Shown here: positions 15,639-23,316 of the stretch, piece by piece
Layout: every line of letters starts with the position of its first letter
How positions within the stretch are numbered: position 1 is the first letter of the stretch
NCBI RefSeq assembly: GCF_000620785.1
Contig: NZ_JIAI01000006.1
Coordinates: 124,001-188,000 of the forward strand
DNA: 64,000 nt
Direction of reading: 5' to 3'
From: Actinospineispora acaciae DSM 45401
Lineage (GTDB): Bacteria; Actinomycetota; Actinomycetes; Mycobacteriales; Pseudonocardiaceae
Notes under the pieces: generated by a model
Database searches by the model: none
What the model was told of the DNA's origin: nothing
Seen by the model: the letters and a program-made list of their open reading frames with translations, nothing else
Position numbers and translations under genes: made by a program

Positions 15639-17063
15639 TTACCAGCGGCCGCGCTGGTTGGGGATGCGCGCGGCGAGGACGGTGGCGGCCGTCATCACGG
15701 CGGCCAGCGCGAAGAACGCGACGGTGTTGGCCGCCGCCGGGTCCGCCGCCGCCGAGCTGACGGCGGTCACCACCGAGATGGCGACGATCGACCCGGTCTG
15801 GCGGAACATCACCCGCAGGCCGGACACCGCCGACGCCTTCTCCGGCACGAGGTGCATCCCGGCGTTGTTCGACGCGGGCGCGGCGAGGCCCATCCCGAGC
15901 CCCAGCACGGCCGCGCCCACGGACAGCCAGAACGCCGGGCCGCCCAGCAACGGCGGCAGCGCGGTGAGCGCCAGCGCGACGGTGATCGCGGCCAGCCCCG
16001 CGATCAGCAGCGGCCGGTGCCCCAGGCGGCGCAGCAGGACGATGGCGACCCCGGACGAGCCGATCATGAACACCGCGCGCACGGTCAGCAGGCCGCCGGC
16101 GACCAGCGGCGCCGTCCCGTAGCGGATCTGCGCGTAGTGCGGGACCAGCGCGGCGAAGCCCAGCACCGCGGCCCCGAACAGCACGTTCATCACGTTCATC
16201 AGGCCGAGGTGGCCGCCGGTCAGCAGCCGAGGCGGGATGATCGGATTCGGGTGCCGGTGCAGGTGGCGCAGCAGGTACCGGCCCGCGACCACCGACACGA
16301 CCGAGGCCGCCGCCACCGAGGCCGGTCCGAGCCAGCCGTCGCCGAGCGCCCCGATGCGGGTGATCGCGACCATGCCGGACAGCAACAGGACGGTGAGCCA
16401 GCCGACCCCGACCAGGTCCACCCCGGCCACCTCGGCGCGCGGAGGCTCGCGGATCAGCGCCCGGCCCACGCAGACCAGCAGGACCCCGACCGGGACGTTG
16501 ACGAAGAAGATCTCCCGCCAGGACGCCACCGTGAGGATGATCCCGCCGGCCAGCGGCCCCAGGATCGCGCCGACCGGGAACACGGTGCTGAACAGCGCGA
16601 TCGCCCGGTCCCGGTCGCGGCCGAACTCGGCGGCGATGATCCCGGTCGCGGTGGGCAGCAGGACGCCGCCGGAGAGCCCCTGCAGCAGCCGCCAGACGAT
16701 CAGCTGGACCATCCCGGAGGAGAGCCCGCACAGCACGGACATCACCGTGAACGCGGCGATGGCCAGCAGGAACACTCGTCGGGTGCCGAACCTGTCGCCC
16801 ATCGGCCCGGCCAGCGGCAGCACCAGGATCTGGCCGAGCGCGTAGGCCGTGATCGTCCAGCCGGTCCAGGCCAGGCTCGACCCCAGGTCCTGCTGCATCG
16901 CCGACAGCGCGGTGGCCACCGAGGTCTGGTCGATGGAGATCATCAGCAGCGCGAGCGCCACGGTGACGAACACCAGCCATCGCATGCTCCGCCTGGGCCG
17001 TGGGGCCGGCTCGGGTTTCCTGGGTACGTCGATCTTGTGGCGCGCGCTCGACGTCTCGGTCAC
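15639..17063 (-). CDS. MFS efflux transporter, DHA2 (EmrB/QacA) type
   Basis: 474 residues with about 14 hydrophobic segments, the DHA2 size. Motif A is visible as GPMGDRFGTRRVFLL after TM2 and motif C as PVGAILGPLAGG in TM5. WTITAYALGQ and WREIFFVNVPVG are family signatures. It should export hydrophobic or cationic compounds by proton antiport. I chose GTG 17063 because GGAGGG lies 5 nt upstream. It is divergent from a MarR regulator with a palindrome between them, the usual drug-efflux arrangement. Its 3' end is one copy of the 118-bp repeat. Confidence 0.9.
   Translation of the reverse strand: MTETSSARHKIDVPRKPEPAPRPRRSMRWLVFVTVALALLMISIDQTSVATALSAMQQDLGSSLAWTGWTITAYALGQILVLPLAGPMGDRFGTRRVFLLAIAAFTVMSVLCGLSSGMVQLIVWRLLQGLSGGVLLPTATGIIAAEFGRDRDRAIALFSTVFPVGAILGPLAGGIILTVASWREIFFVNVPVGVLLVCVGRALIREPPRAEVAGVDLVGVGWLTVLLLSGMVAITRIGALGDGWLGPASVAAASVVSVVAGRYLLRHLHRHPNPIIPPRLLTGGHLGLMNVMNVLFGAAVLGFAALVPHYAQIRYGTAPLVAGGLLTVRAVFMIGSSGVAIVLLRRLGHRPLLIAGLAAITVALALTALPPLLGGPAFWLSVGAAVLGLGMGLAAPASNNAGMHLVPEKASAVSGLRVMFRQTGSIVAISVVTAVSSAAADPAAANTVAFFALAAVMTAATVLAARIPNQRGRW
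15640..15757. repeat. 118-bp direct repeat, right copy
   Basis: Partner of 11767-11884 (117 of 118 identical). This copy lies inside the intact MFS gene and encodes its C-terminal residues. See the left copy and the cassette entry. Confidence 0.9.
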
Positions 17064-17078
17064 CCCGACCCTCCGTTG

Positions 17079-17098
17079 ATTGCCTATCGGCAAGCAAT
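17079..17098. promoter_or_regulatory. palindromic operator between MFS and MarR genes
   Basis: ATTGCCTATCGGCAAGCAAT contains the perfect inverted pair TTGCC-TATC-GGCAA (17080-17093) and the outer pair ATTGC/GCAAT (17079-17083 and 17094-17098). It sits 16 nt upstream of the MFS start, in the divergent region. It is a good candidate for the MarR binding site controlling both genes. Confidence 0.6.
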
Positions 17099-17150
17099 TA
17101 AAGCACGGGCGGTGGCATCGCGGGCGGGTTCGTCCTGGTTTCATGGAGCG

Positions 17151-17627
17151 GTGCAACAGGGAACGAGCACGGCGGACGCTTCGGCCGCCCCGGCCTTCGA
17201 CGCCGACGCGGCCGCGCGGCTGCGCCGGGTGATCCTGCAGCTGGCCCGGTCGATGAACCAGTCTGCCTCGACCGAGGAGCTGACGCCCACCCAGGCGTCG
17301 GTGCTCGGCGCCATCGCGGTGCGGGGGCCGATCCGGATCTCCTCGGTCGCCGAGCTCGAAGGCATCAACCCGACGATGCTGTCGCGGGTGCTGGGCGCGC
17401 TGGAGCAGAAGGAGCTGATCACCCGCTCGGCGGCGAGCGCCGACCAGCGCGGCGTGGTCGCGACGGCCACGGCGGAGGGGCAGCGCAAGAGCGCCCGGAT
17501 CCGCGAGCGGCGCACCGAGATCCTGGTCGGGATCGTCGCGCGGCTGCCCGAGCAGACCGCCGATGCGCTGGTGGAGGCGTTACCCGCGCTGGAGCGGCTG
17601 ACCGACGCGTTCGCCCGTCGGCCCTGA
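17151..17627 (+). CDS. MarR-family transcriptional regulator
   Basis: 158 residues with the MarR winged-helix fold: LTPTQASVLGAIAVRGPIRIS (helices 2-3), LEGINPTMLSRVLGALEQKEL (recognition helix) and the wing VATATAEGQRKSARIRERR. It is divergent from the DHA2 efflux gene, which it presumably represses until a ligand is bound. GTG 17151 is preceded by GGAGCG. Its 3' end overlaps the end of the PH-domain gene on the other strand by 48 nt. Confidence 0.88.
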   Translation: MQQGTSTADASAAPAFDADAAARLRRVILQLARSMNQSASTEELTPTQASVLGAIAVRGPIRISSVAELEGINPTMLSRVLGALEQKELITRSAASADQRGVVATATAEGQRKSARIRERRTEILVGIVARLPEQTADALVEALPALERLTDAFARRP

Positions 17628-19097
17628 CGGGTTGACGAGCAGGGCGGGGTTGATCTGCTCGACCAGTTCGACGGCGCGCGCCGGTGAGATGTCGACCACC
17701 GAGTAGTGGCCGGCGCCGGCGGCGGTCACCGCGTCGAGGGTGACGACGCCGGCCCAGCGCTGGAACGGGCTCTGCCGCAGCCGCCAGCCGATGATGCCCC
17801 GGCGGGACACGGCCACCCGCCTGCGGACCAGCGAGCCCGAGCCGATCACCAGGTACTCCCGGCGCAGCGCGTGGCCGAGGTTGCGGTAGCGGTCGGCGCC
17901 GAGCAGCGCGGCCACCGGGACGGCCAGGAGCGCGGACGGCCACACCGGCAGCTCGTCGCGCAGCAGCCAGGCGGCCAGTGCTAACGCGAGCGCCGGCAGT
18001 GTGGCCCTGGTCAGGCGCCTGCGCAGGGCGGCCGGCGGGTGGCGCACCAGTGGGGCGGCGGTGGCGTTGGCCGGGTCGTCCAGCAGCAGCGCGGCGGCGG
18101 CCACCCGGTGTGCGTGTGACCTCGGCGCCGGGGGGAGGAGCGCGCCTCCGCCGCTCGTGCCGGTGTCCAGGCCGGTGGTGAGTGCGGTGCAGCGGGCGCC
18201 GGCGGCCAGCCGCAGCGCCAGCGGCTCGGAGACCTCGGCGCCGCGCATCCGCCGCTGCTCGATGGACAGCGAGCGGGTGGTCAGCAGCCCGCGCCGCAGC
18301 CGCAGCGTGCCGTCCGCCTCCCTGGTCAGCCGGTAGCGCCACCAGCCCTCCAGGTACACCGCGAGCGAGCCGAGCGCCGCGACCACCAGCACCGCCGCCG
18401 TGAGCAGCGTGATCGCCAGCCACAGCGGCGCCCTGGTGAGCGGGCCGCCGGCGGCCAGGGCCAGGTCCACGGGGTTGAGGCCGGCGTCGCCCGCGATCTT
18501 GAACGCGGTGCCGACCACCGCGCCGACGGCCACCAGCCCGGAGGTGGTGAGCGGCGCGAACCGCAGCCAGGCCAGGTCGAGCTGGGCCACCGTGGCGCCT
18601 TCGTCTGTGCTCGGTGTCGGGGTGCTCGCGGCCGGGTGGGGTCCGCTCGTGCGGTCCAGCAGTTCGCGCCGCAGCCGTTCGCCCTCGGCCGAGCTGACCG
18701 CGTCCAGGCTCAGCCGTCCCTCCTTGGCGGCCGTGGATCCGGTGCCGATCTCGACCACGCTGAGCCCGAACAGCCGGTGCACCGGGCTGGCCCGCAGGTC
18801 GACGGTGCGCACCCGGTCCCTGCGCAGCGAGCGCTGCTGGCGGGCGAGCAGGCCGCTGCGCAGCTCGACCCGCTCGGCGCCGACCCGGTAGCGGACCGTG
18901 TACCAGCGCACCGCGCCGACGACGACCAGCACCGCGGGCGTGCCCAGCGCGCCCAGCAGCCGCCACCCGCCGTCGCCCTGCCCGGTGATCACGAGCACGG
19001 CCAGCACCGGGATGAGTCCGCCGGCCACCTTCAACGGGAACACCGCGAGCATCCGGGGGTCCAGCCGCCGCCACTCGGGCCGGTCCGCCGCCGTCAC
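17580..19097 (-). CDS. PH-domain membrane protein, large (YdbT-like)
   Basis: 505 residues. It has several pairs of hydrophobic segments (for example MLAVFPLKVAGGLIPVLAVLV, LWLAITLLTAAVLVVAAL) and at least two bacterial PH (YdbS/YdbT) modules, each with the pattern RSGLLARQQRSLRRDRVRTV or RRGLLTTRSLSIEQRRMRG. The GTG at 19097 overlaps the stop of the upstream PH-domain gene by 4 nt, so the pair is translationally coupled. Such pairs are common in Firmicutes and actinobacteria and their role in the membrane is largely unknown; a complex of the two proteins is likely. Confidence 0.8.
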   Translation of the reverse strand: MTAADRPEWRRLDPRMLAVFPLKVAGGLIPVLAVLVITGQGDGGWRLLGALGTPAVLVVVGAVRWYTVRYRVGAERVELRSGLLARQQRSLRRDRVRTVDLRASPVHRLFGLSVVEIGTGSTAAKEGRLSLDAVSSAEGERLRRELLDRTSGPHPAASTPTPSTDEGATVAQLDLAWLRFAPLTTSGLVAVGAVVGTAFKIAGDAGLNPVDLALAAGGPLTRAPLWLAITLLTAAVLVVAALGSLAVYLEGWWRYRLTREADGTLRLRRGLLTTRSLSIEQRRMRGAEVSEPLALRLAAGARCTALTTGLDTGTSGGGALLPPAPRSHAHRVAAAALLLDDPANATAAPLVRHPPAALRRRLTRATLPALALALAAWLLRDELPVWPSALLAVPVAALLGADRYRNLGHALRREYLVIGSGSLVRRRVAVSRRGIIGWRLRQSPFQRWAGVVTLDAVTAAGAGHYSVVDISPARAVELVEQINPALLVNPSGPTGERVGQPLQRG

Positions 19098-19591
19098 GTG
19101 GCGTCCCCGTGGTCGCGGTGGGTGATCTCGGTGAGCCGGCGCGCCAGCTCGGCCGCCGCGTGTTCGTCCAGCCCTTCGATCCGCACCGCGCCCGCCGAGG
19201 ACGCCGTCGTCACCGTGACGCTGGCCAGCCCGAACAGCCGCTGCAACGGCGAGCGGGCGGTGTCGATGGTCTGGATCCTGGAGATCGGCGCCACCCGCCA
19301 CCGCAGCCACAGCCACCCGTCGAGCGTGTACACCGCCCGTTCGTCGGCCTCCCAGCGGTGCACCCGGTACCGCCAGCGCGGCATGACCACCACGTAGCCC
19401 GTCCCCACCACCACCGTCGCGACCAGCAGCCCGACCAGCCACCCCGACCCGACCAGCGCGAGCGCCACCGCCTCGACCGCGACCGCCGCGCCGACCGTCC
19501 CCAGCGCCCCCACCGTCCACCAGCGCGGCGCGCGCGGGTCGACCCGGTGCTCGGGCGGGCGCAGCGGCGGCGCCGACCGTGTCACATCCAC
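19094..19591 (-). CDS. PH-domain membrane protein, small (YdbS-like)
   Basis: 165 residues. Two hydrophobic segments (about residues 25-70) are followed by one bacterial PH module: WRYRVHRWEADERAVYTLDG and RVAPISRIQTIDTARSPLQRLFGLASV, a typical YdbS pattern. The C-terminus is a charged helix (ELARRLTEITHRDHGD). First gene of the two-gene PH operon. GTG start at 19591. Confidence 0.82.
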   Translation of the reverse strand: MDVTRSAPPLRPPEHRVDPRAPRWWTVGALGTVGAAVAVEAVALALVGSGWLVGLLVATVVVGTGYVVVMPRWRYRVHRWEADERAVYTLDGWLWLRWRVAPISRIQTIDTARSPLQRLFGLASVTVTTASSAGAVRIEGLDEHAAAELARRLTEITHRDHGDAT

Positions 19592-19639
19592 CCCTCTACT
19601 CTGCCCAATCCCACGCCGACCAGCCCGTACGACCCGCCA

Positions 19640-20788
19640 TCACGGCAGTTCCCAGCGCGCGTCGCCGTCCGGCCGGTCGAGCCAGACGCGGTGCGTCCCG
19701 TCGGCCAGCACGGTCAGGCCCAGGCGGTCCCATCCCGGCCGCCCGTCGTCCTCCCAGCGCTGGTGGGCGCGCGTGAACTCGTCCCAGATGGCGGTGCGCC
19801 CGGACTGGCGGACCTCTCGGATGCCGTCTTGATCCGCTTCCGTCCGCACCGCGCACCAGGAGCCGTCACACACCGTGAAGAACGCCCACCGGCCACCGTT
19901 CCGGTAGCCGAAGGTGAGGTCGCCCGGCAGCCGGGGATGGGTAAGGAGCCACTGAACGGTCGCGTTCCACGGCGACGGGTCGAGCGCCGTGGTGGAGCGT
20001 GAGCCGGCCTCGATCTCGACGGTCACGGTGTGGTGGTGCTCTGGCGCGGTGTCGGCATCGCGGATGGCCATGAACCCGGCCCATTTCGGCAGGAACCGGC
20101 CTTCGAGCCGGTCTGCGTACCGCCGCAGCACTGCCAGGTTCCCCGCGTGTGGGTCGCGCTTGACGTCGGCGAGCACCAGTCCGCCTTCGGTCAACTGCTC
20201 GGCCCAGGCCGCCGGGATGGCGGGCACCGAGCAGGTGGCGATGATCCGGTCGAACGGCGCATGCCCAGGTAGGCCTTCGGCGCCGTGGGCCGCGACCAGC
20301 GTCGGGGCCAGCCCGAGGCCGGCGAGCCTCTTACGAGCGTCGGCGACCAGCTCGGCGCCGATGTCGACCGAGAACACGCCCCGGTCGCCCAGCCGGTGCG
20401 CCAGCAGCGCCGCGTTGTAGCCGGTGCCGGTGCCGATCTCCAGCACGCGGTGGCCGTAGGCGAGGTCGAGGGCTTCGAGCATGCGGATCATCAGGCCCGG
20501 TTTGGTCGACGAGGACACCGGGATCCGGCTGCCGGACGAGGTCGCCGCCAATGCGGTGACCAACGGCTCGTTCCGGTACACCGCGCCGAGCCAACCTTCG
20601 GACTCGGCGGTGGTCTCGAGTGGCTCGCCTCCCGGTCGTCGCTGGGTGTAGAAGCGCGGGACGAAGACATGCCGGGGGACGGCTTCGAGCGCGGCTCGCC
20701 ACGCCGGGTCACGCAACACACCCTCGGCCGCGATGGTGTCGGCCAGTCGCCGCGCGTGCTCCCGCCAGTCCGCATCAGCAGCGCGCAC
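19640..20788 (-). CDS. tgmC: PIMT-like methyltransferase of an ATP-grasp RiPP system
   Basis: 382 residues. It resembles protein-L-isoaspartate O-methyltransferase (PCMT): AALEAVPRHVFVPRFY near the N-terminus, a Thr/Ser-rich pre-motif (SSGSRIPVSSSTKPGLMIRML), SAM motif I VLEIGTGTGYNAALLA and post-motif DRIIATCSVPAIP. A C-terminal extension of about 150 residues is typical of the tgmC-type methyltransferase of ATP-grasp peptide systems. The GTG at 20788 overlaps the end of tgmB by 14 nt and has GGAAGGA upstream. It is expected to methylate an Asp carboxylate of the modified peptide, which can collapse to an aspartimide as in fuscimiditide-type peptides. Confidence 0.82.
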   Translation of the reverse strand: MRAADADWREHARRLADTIAAEGVLRDPAWRAALEAVPRHVFVPRFYTQRRPGGEPLETTAESEGWLGAVYRNEPLVTALAATSSGSRIPVSSSTKPGLMIRMLEALDLAYGHRVLEIGTGTGYNAALLAHRLGDRGVFSVDIGAELVADARKRLAGLGLAPTLVAAHGAEGLPGHAPFDRIIATCSVPAIPAAWAEQLTEGGLVLADVKRDPHAGNLAVLRRYADRLEGRFLPKWAGFMAIRDADTAPEHHHTVTVEIEAGSRSTTALDPSPWNATVQWLLTHPRLPGDLTFGYRNGGRWAFFTVCDGSWCAVRTEADQDGIREVRQSGRTAIWDEFTRAHQRWEDDGRPGWDRLGLTVLADGTHRVWLDRPDGDARWELP

Positions 20789-21737
20789 CCGACGGTCCTT
20801 CCTGAAGCAGGTCAGCGATCGTCCCTGTGATCGGCGCTCCGACGGCATCCTCGATCCACCCGAACTGGCCACCGGAATTGCATTCCAAGAACACCCATTC
20901 CCCGTCCGGGCGAACCACGAAGTCGAACGCACCATACATCAGGCCGAAAAGGATGCAGTATTCGAGCGTGCTCGCCAGTACACTTGTGGGAGGTTCGAGC
21001 CGCTCGTAATGCAGCGCGGAGTAGTCGTTGCGCCAGTCCACGTACGTGTCCTCGCTCCCGCCGTGGATGGCGGCAGCAAACACTCGCTCGCCCACTACGA
21101 ACACCCGTGCATCGTGCGCCTTGGGAACCCATCGCTGGAACTGGTGGACGGTGACCTCGATACCCCGCAGGTCGCCGAGGTCTGCTTCATCGAGCCGGTG
21201 GGTGAACGTGGTCTTTCGGCCGCCTTCCTCGGTGATCGCCGCCGCTCCGAGCGCCTTCGCGACCGTCTCGCCTTCGCCGGCGAACCGGCGAACCGCATCG
21301 GGCCGATTAGTGATCAGCGTATGAGGAACGGTCAGCCCGCACCGTGCCGCCGTCACCAACTGCAAGGGCTTGTAGCAGTCGGCGATTCGCGCCGGGTAGT
21401 TGAGCCACAACACCGGTAGGGCGAACAGAACGCCTCCGATGCCGAGTTTGGCTTCGCTCATAGCCCAATGTCGCTCGGTCGCGGACAGATATGCGGGGAA
21501 CTTGTACGCGGAAGGGTTGCGGTACCAGATCGACCGCAGGGCTTCGAGCCTCACGCCGCGCTCGCCAACGGTGAGCGCGCCGGTCCAGTGGCCGTCGCGA
21601 AGCTCGGCATCGATGCTCGCACGTTCCGGAAACCACGCGGTGTCGAAACGCACAATCGGGACTCCGCGACGTTCCAGCGTCCTCACCATGCAATCGGCGC
21701 TGATGTCACGCTCCGGCGCCAGAATGAGGATTGTCAT
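20775..21737 (-). CDS. tgmB: ATP-grasp peptide maturase (graspetide ligase)
   Basis: 320 residues. It begins TILILAPERDISADCMVRTL and has WYRNPSAYKFP, KPLQLVTAARCGLTVPHTLITN, HQFQRWVPKAHDARVFVVG and, near the C-terminus, EWVFLECNSGGQFGWIE, the ATP-grasp Mg-binding Glu/Asn segment of the MvdD/TgmB family. These enzymes form omega-ester or amide cross-links between Thr/Ser/Lys and Asp/Glu side chains of a precursor. The ATG shares one base with the stop of tgmA (TGATG), so precursor and ligase translation are coupled. Confidence 0.87.
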   Translation of the reverse strand: MTILILAPERDISADCMVRTLERRGVPIVRFDTAWFPERASIDAELRDGHWTGALTVGERGVRLEALRSIWYRNPSAYKFPAYLSATERHWAMSEAKLGIGGVLFALPVLWLNYPARIADCYKPLQLVTAARCGLTVPHTLITNRPDAVRRFAGEGETVAKALGAAAITEEGGRKTTFTHRLDEADLGDLRGIEVTVHQFQRWVPKAHDARVFVVGERVFAAAIHGGSEDTYVDWRNDYSALHYERLEPPTSVLASTLEYCILFGLMYGAFDFVVRPDGEWVFLECNSGGQFGWIEDAVGAPITGTIADLLQEGPSGARC

Positions 21738-22063
21738 CAGTCGTTGTCCCAGTCTTCCGAGCTGGGTCCGTCCTCCCCGTCGACGGTTGACGTGGTCTCG
21801 GCGGTGGGGTCGGCGCCGACAGGAAGCTCGATCAGGGGGCGCCCGTCGAGATCGACGGCCTTCTGCTGCTTCTCGTCGTATCGCCACGCCGGCAAAGTGC
21901 GGCCTACTCCGGCCGGGCGCGCCCTGCGCAGGCCCCACGGGCGCATTCCGACCGGTGAAGGAACGTCGTCACGGTGGCCGGCGAAGGTTGCGCCGTTCAA
22001 CGCGAAACGGCCGGTTCCCGGCGCGAGCGGGTCCACAACGGACGTGTCGATCAGTTCAGACAT
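21737..22063 (-). CDS. tgmA: ATP-grasp RiPP precursor peptide
   Basis: 108 residues, immediately upstream of the ATP-grasp gene on the same strand. The leader contains PWGLRRARP (about residues 41-49), the recognition motif of TgmA-type precursors, then PAWRYDEKQQKAVDLDGRPL. The C-terminal core is Thr/Ser- and Asp/Glu-rich and includes TTSTVDGEDGPSSEDWDND, supplying hydroxyl donors and acidic acceptors for ester links. Two Asp-Gly steps (DGEDG) favour aspartimide formation, which fits the PIMT-like tgmC. An AGAGAG-type RBS lies upstream. Confidence 0.82.
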   Translation of the reverse strand: MSELIDTSVVDPLAPGTGRFALNGATFAGHRDDVPSPVGMRPWGLRRARPAGVGRTLPAWRYDEKQQKAVDLDGRPLIELPVGADPTAETTSTVDGEDGPSSEDWDND

Positions 22064-22191
22064 GTCGCGACTCTCTCTTGATGATGGCCGACCGGTAACC
22101 GATCAGTGTTGTATTCGGTCCAGTAGCCTGGTCGCTGTCCGGCGTGTTGTGAACGAGCTGGGCGTCTACTCGCGTCTACAGGTGATGACCG

Positions 22192-23316
22192 ATGGTCGCT
22201 CTCGGCCCCAACCTCCGCGCGGCCCGCGAGGCCGCCGGACTCAGCTTGTCCGCGATGGCCGCGCGGACCCACTACAGCAAGTCCCTGCTCGGCCTGTTGG
22301 AGACCGGGCGGCGCACGATCAGTCCCGAGCATGTCGTCGCCTATTCACGGGCGCTCGGCGTCTCGCCTGAAGCTCTGTACGGGCCGTCGGAAGTGCCGTT
22401 GCGGGTGGCTCACGAGTGGTTGGTCGCTGACTCACCGGTCGTCGTGCACACCTCCGCCGGGCGGCGGGTCGGGGCCGAGCTGGCGGGGGAGGTCGAGGCG
22501 CGGGTGGTGGAGCTGCGTCATCTCGACGATGTCGTCGGCGGGGGTGATCTTTTCCCGGTGGTTCAGCGCGAGCTTGTGGACGTGCGCGGGCTCGTTGGTT
22601 CGGCGAGCTTTGATGAGCGGACCGGGCGGCGGTTGCTGACGGCGGTCGGTGAGTTGGCGCAGCTTGCCGGCTGGGTCGCCAGTGATGCCGGTGAGTACCT
22701 GGCGGCTCAGGGGTTGTACCTGGGCGGTGTGTCGGCCGCGAGCGCGGCGGGTGACCGTGGGCTGGCGGGGCAGCTGCTGTCGTCGCTGAGCTACCAGGTT
22801 GCGAACGTGGGGGACCCGGCGGATGCCGTCCTGCTCGCACGGTCGGCGGTCAAGGGCGCCGAAGAGGCGTCGCCGGTGGTGCGGGCGCTGCTGTGGGAGC
22901 GGGTGGCCTGGGCGTGCGCTCGGTCCCGCGACCGCGACGGGGCGCTGCGCGCGCTCGATGCCGTCGACGCGGCGTACGACGGGCGGTCGCTGGGGATCCC
23001 GGAGCCCGAGTGGGTCTACTGGCTGGACCGCAAGGAGATCGACGTGATGGCCGGGCGGTGCCTCATCGAGCTGGGTGACCCGACCGCCGCCGAACCGCTG
23101 CTGACCAACGCGATCGCCGGCTACCAGGCCGAACACACCCGCGAGGTGGCGTTGTACCGGAGCTGGCTCGCGGAGGCCTACGCACGGGCGGGGGTGCTCG
23201 ACGCGGCCCGGGAAGTGATCACGAGCGCTCGGCGGTCGGCGGAGGAGATCAACTCGGCGCGGCTGCACGCTCGCGTCGGCGACGTCGAGCGGCTTCTTTC
23301 CGGGACGGCCGGTTAG
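22192..23316 (+). CDS. XRE-family regulator with TPR domain
   Basis: 374 residues. The N-terminal HTH_XRE domain (residues 5-60) reads LRAAREAAGLSLSAMAARTHYSKSLLGLLETGRR; the rest is TPR-like helical repeats, ending near EPEWVYWLDRKEIDVMAGRC. It is divergent from tgmA with 128 bp between starts, so it is the likely regulator of the RiPP operon. Such XRE-TPR proteins can respond to ligands or peptides. The C-terminal architecture matches the cassette regulator at 12835. Its stop overlaps the end of the hydrolase gene by 4 nt. Confidence 0.85.
   Translation: MVALGPNLRAAREAAGLSLSAMAARTHYSKSLLGLLETGRRTISPEHVVAYSRALGVSPEALYGPSEVPLRVAHEWLVADSPVVVHTSAGRRVGAELAGEVEARVVELRHLDDVVGGGDLFPVVQRELVDVRGLVGSASFDERTGRRLLTAVGELAQLAGWVASDAGEYLAAQGLYLGGVSAASAAGDRGLAGQLLSSLSYQVANVGDPADAVLLARSAVKGAEEASPVVRALLWERVAWACARSRDRDGALRALDAVDAAYDGRSLGIPEPEWVYWLDRKEIDVMAGRCLIELGDPTAAEPLLTNAIAGYQAEHTREVALYRSWLAEAYARAGVLDAAREVITSARRSAEEINSARLHARVGDVERLLSGTAG

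Larger units (their letters stand above)
11885..15639. mobile_element. lower-GC inserted cassette between 118-bp repeats
   Basis: The segment between the two repeat copies has visibly more A and T than its neighbours, including TTA codons (13918 and 14697) that are nearly absent elsewhere. It carries a TPR regulator, a small protein with a Cys/His-rich tail, a kinase-like protein and small divergent ORFs. No integrase, transposase or relaxase gene is visible, so it is either a non-autonomous element, a remnant, or a segment moved by homologous recombination. The right-hand repeat supplies a complete 3' end to the MFS gene, so the transporter is intact. Confidence 0.65.

Noticed and set aside
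11767..15757. tRNA-type attachment sites at the ends of the cassette
   Set aside because: The 118-bp repeats are protein-coding (MFS C-terminus). No cloverleaf or tRNA signature sequence is seen in or near them.
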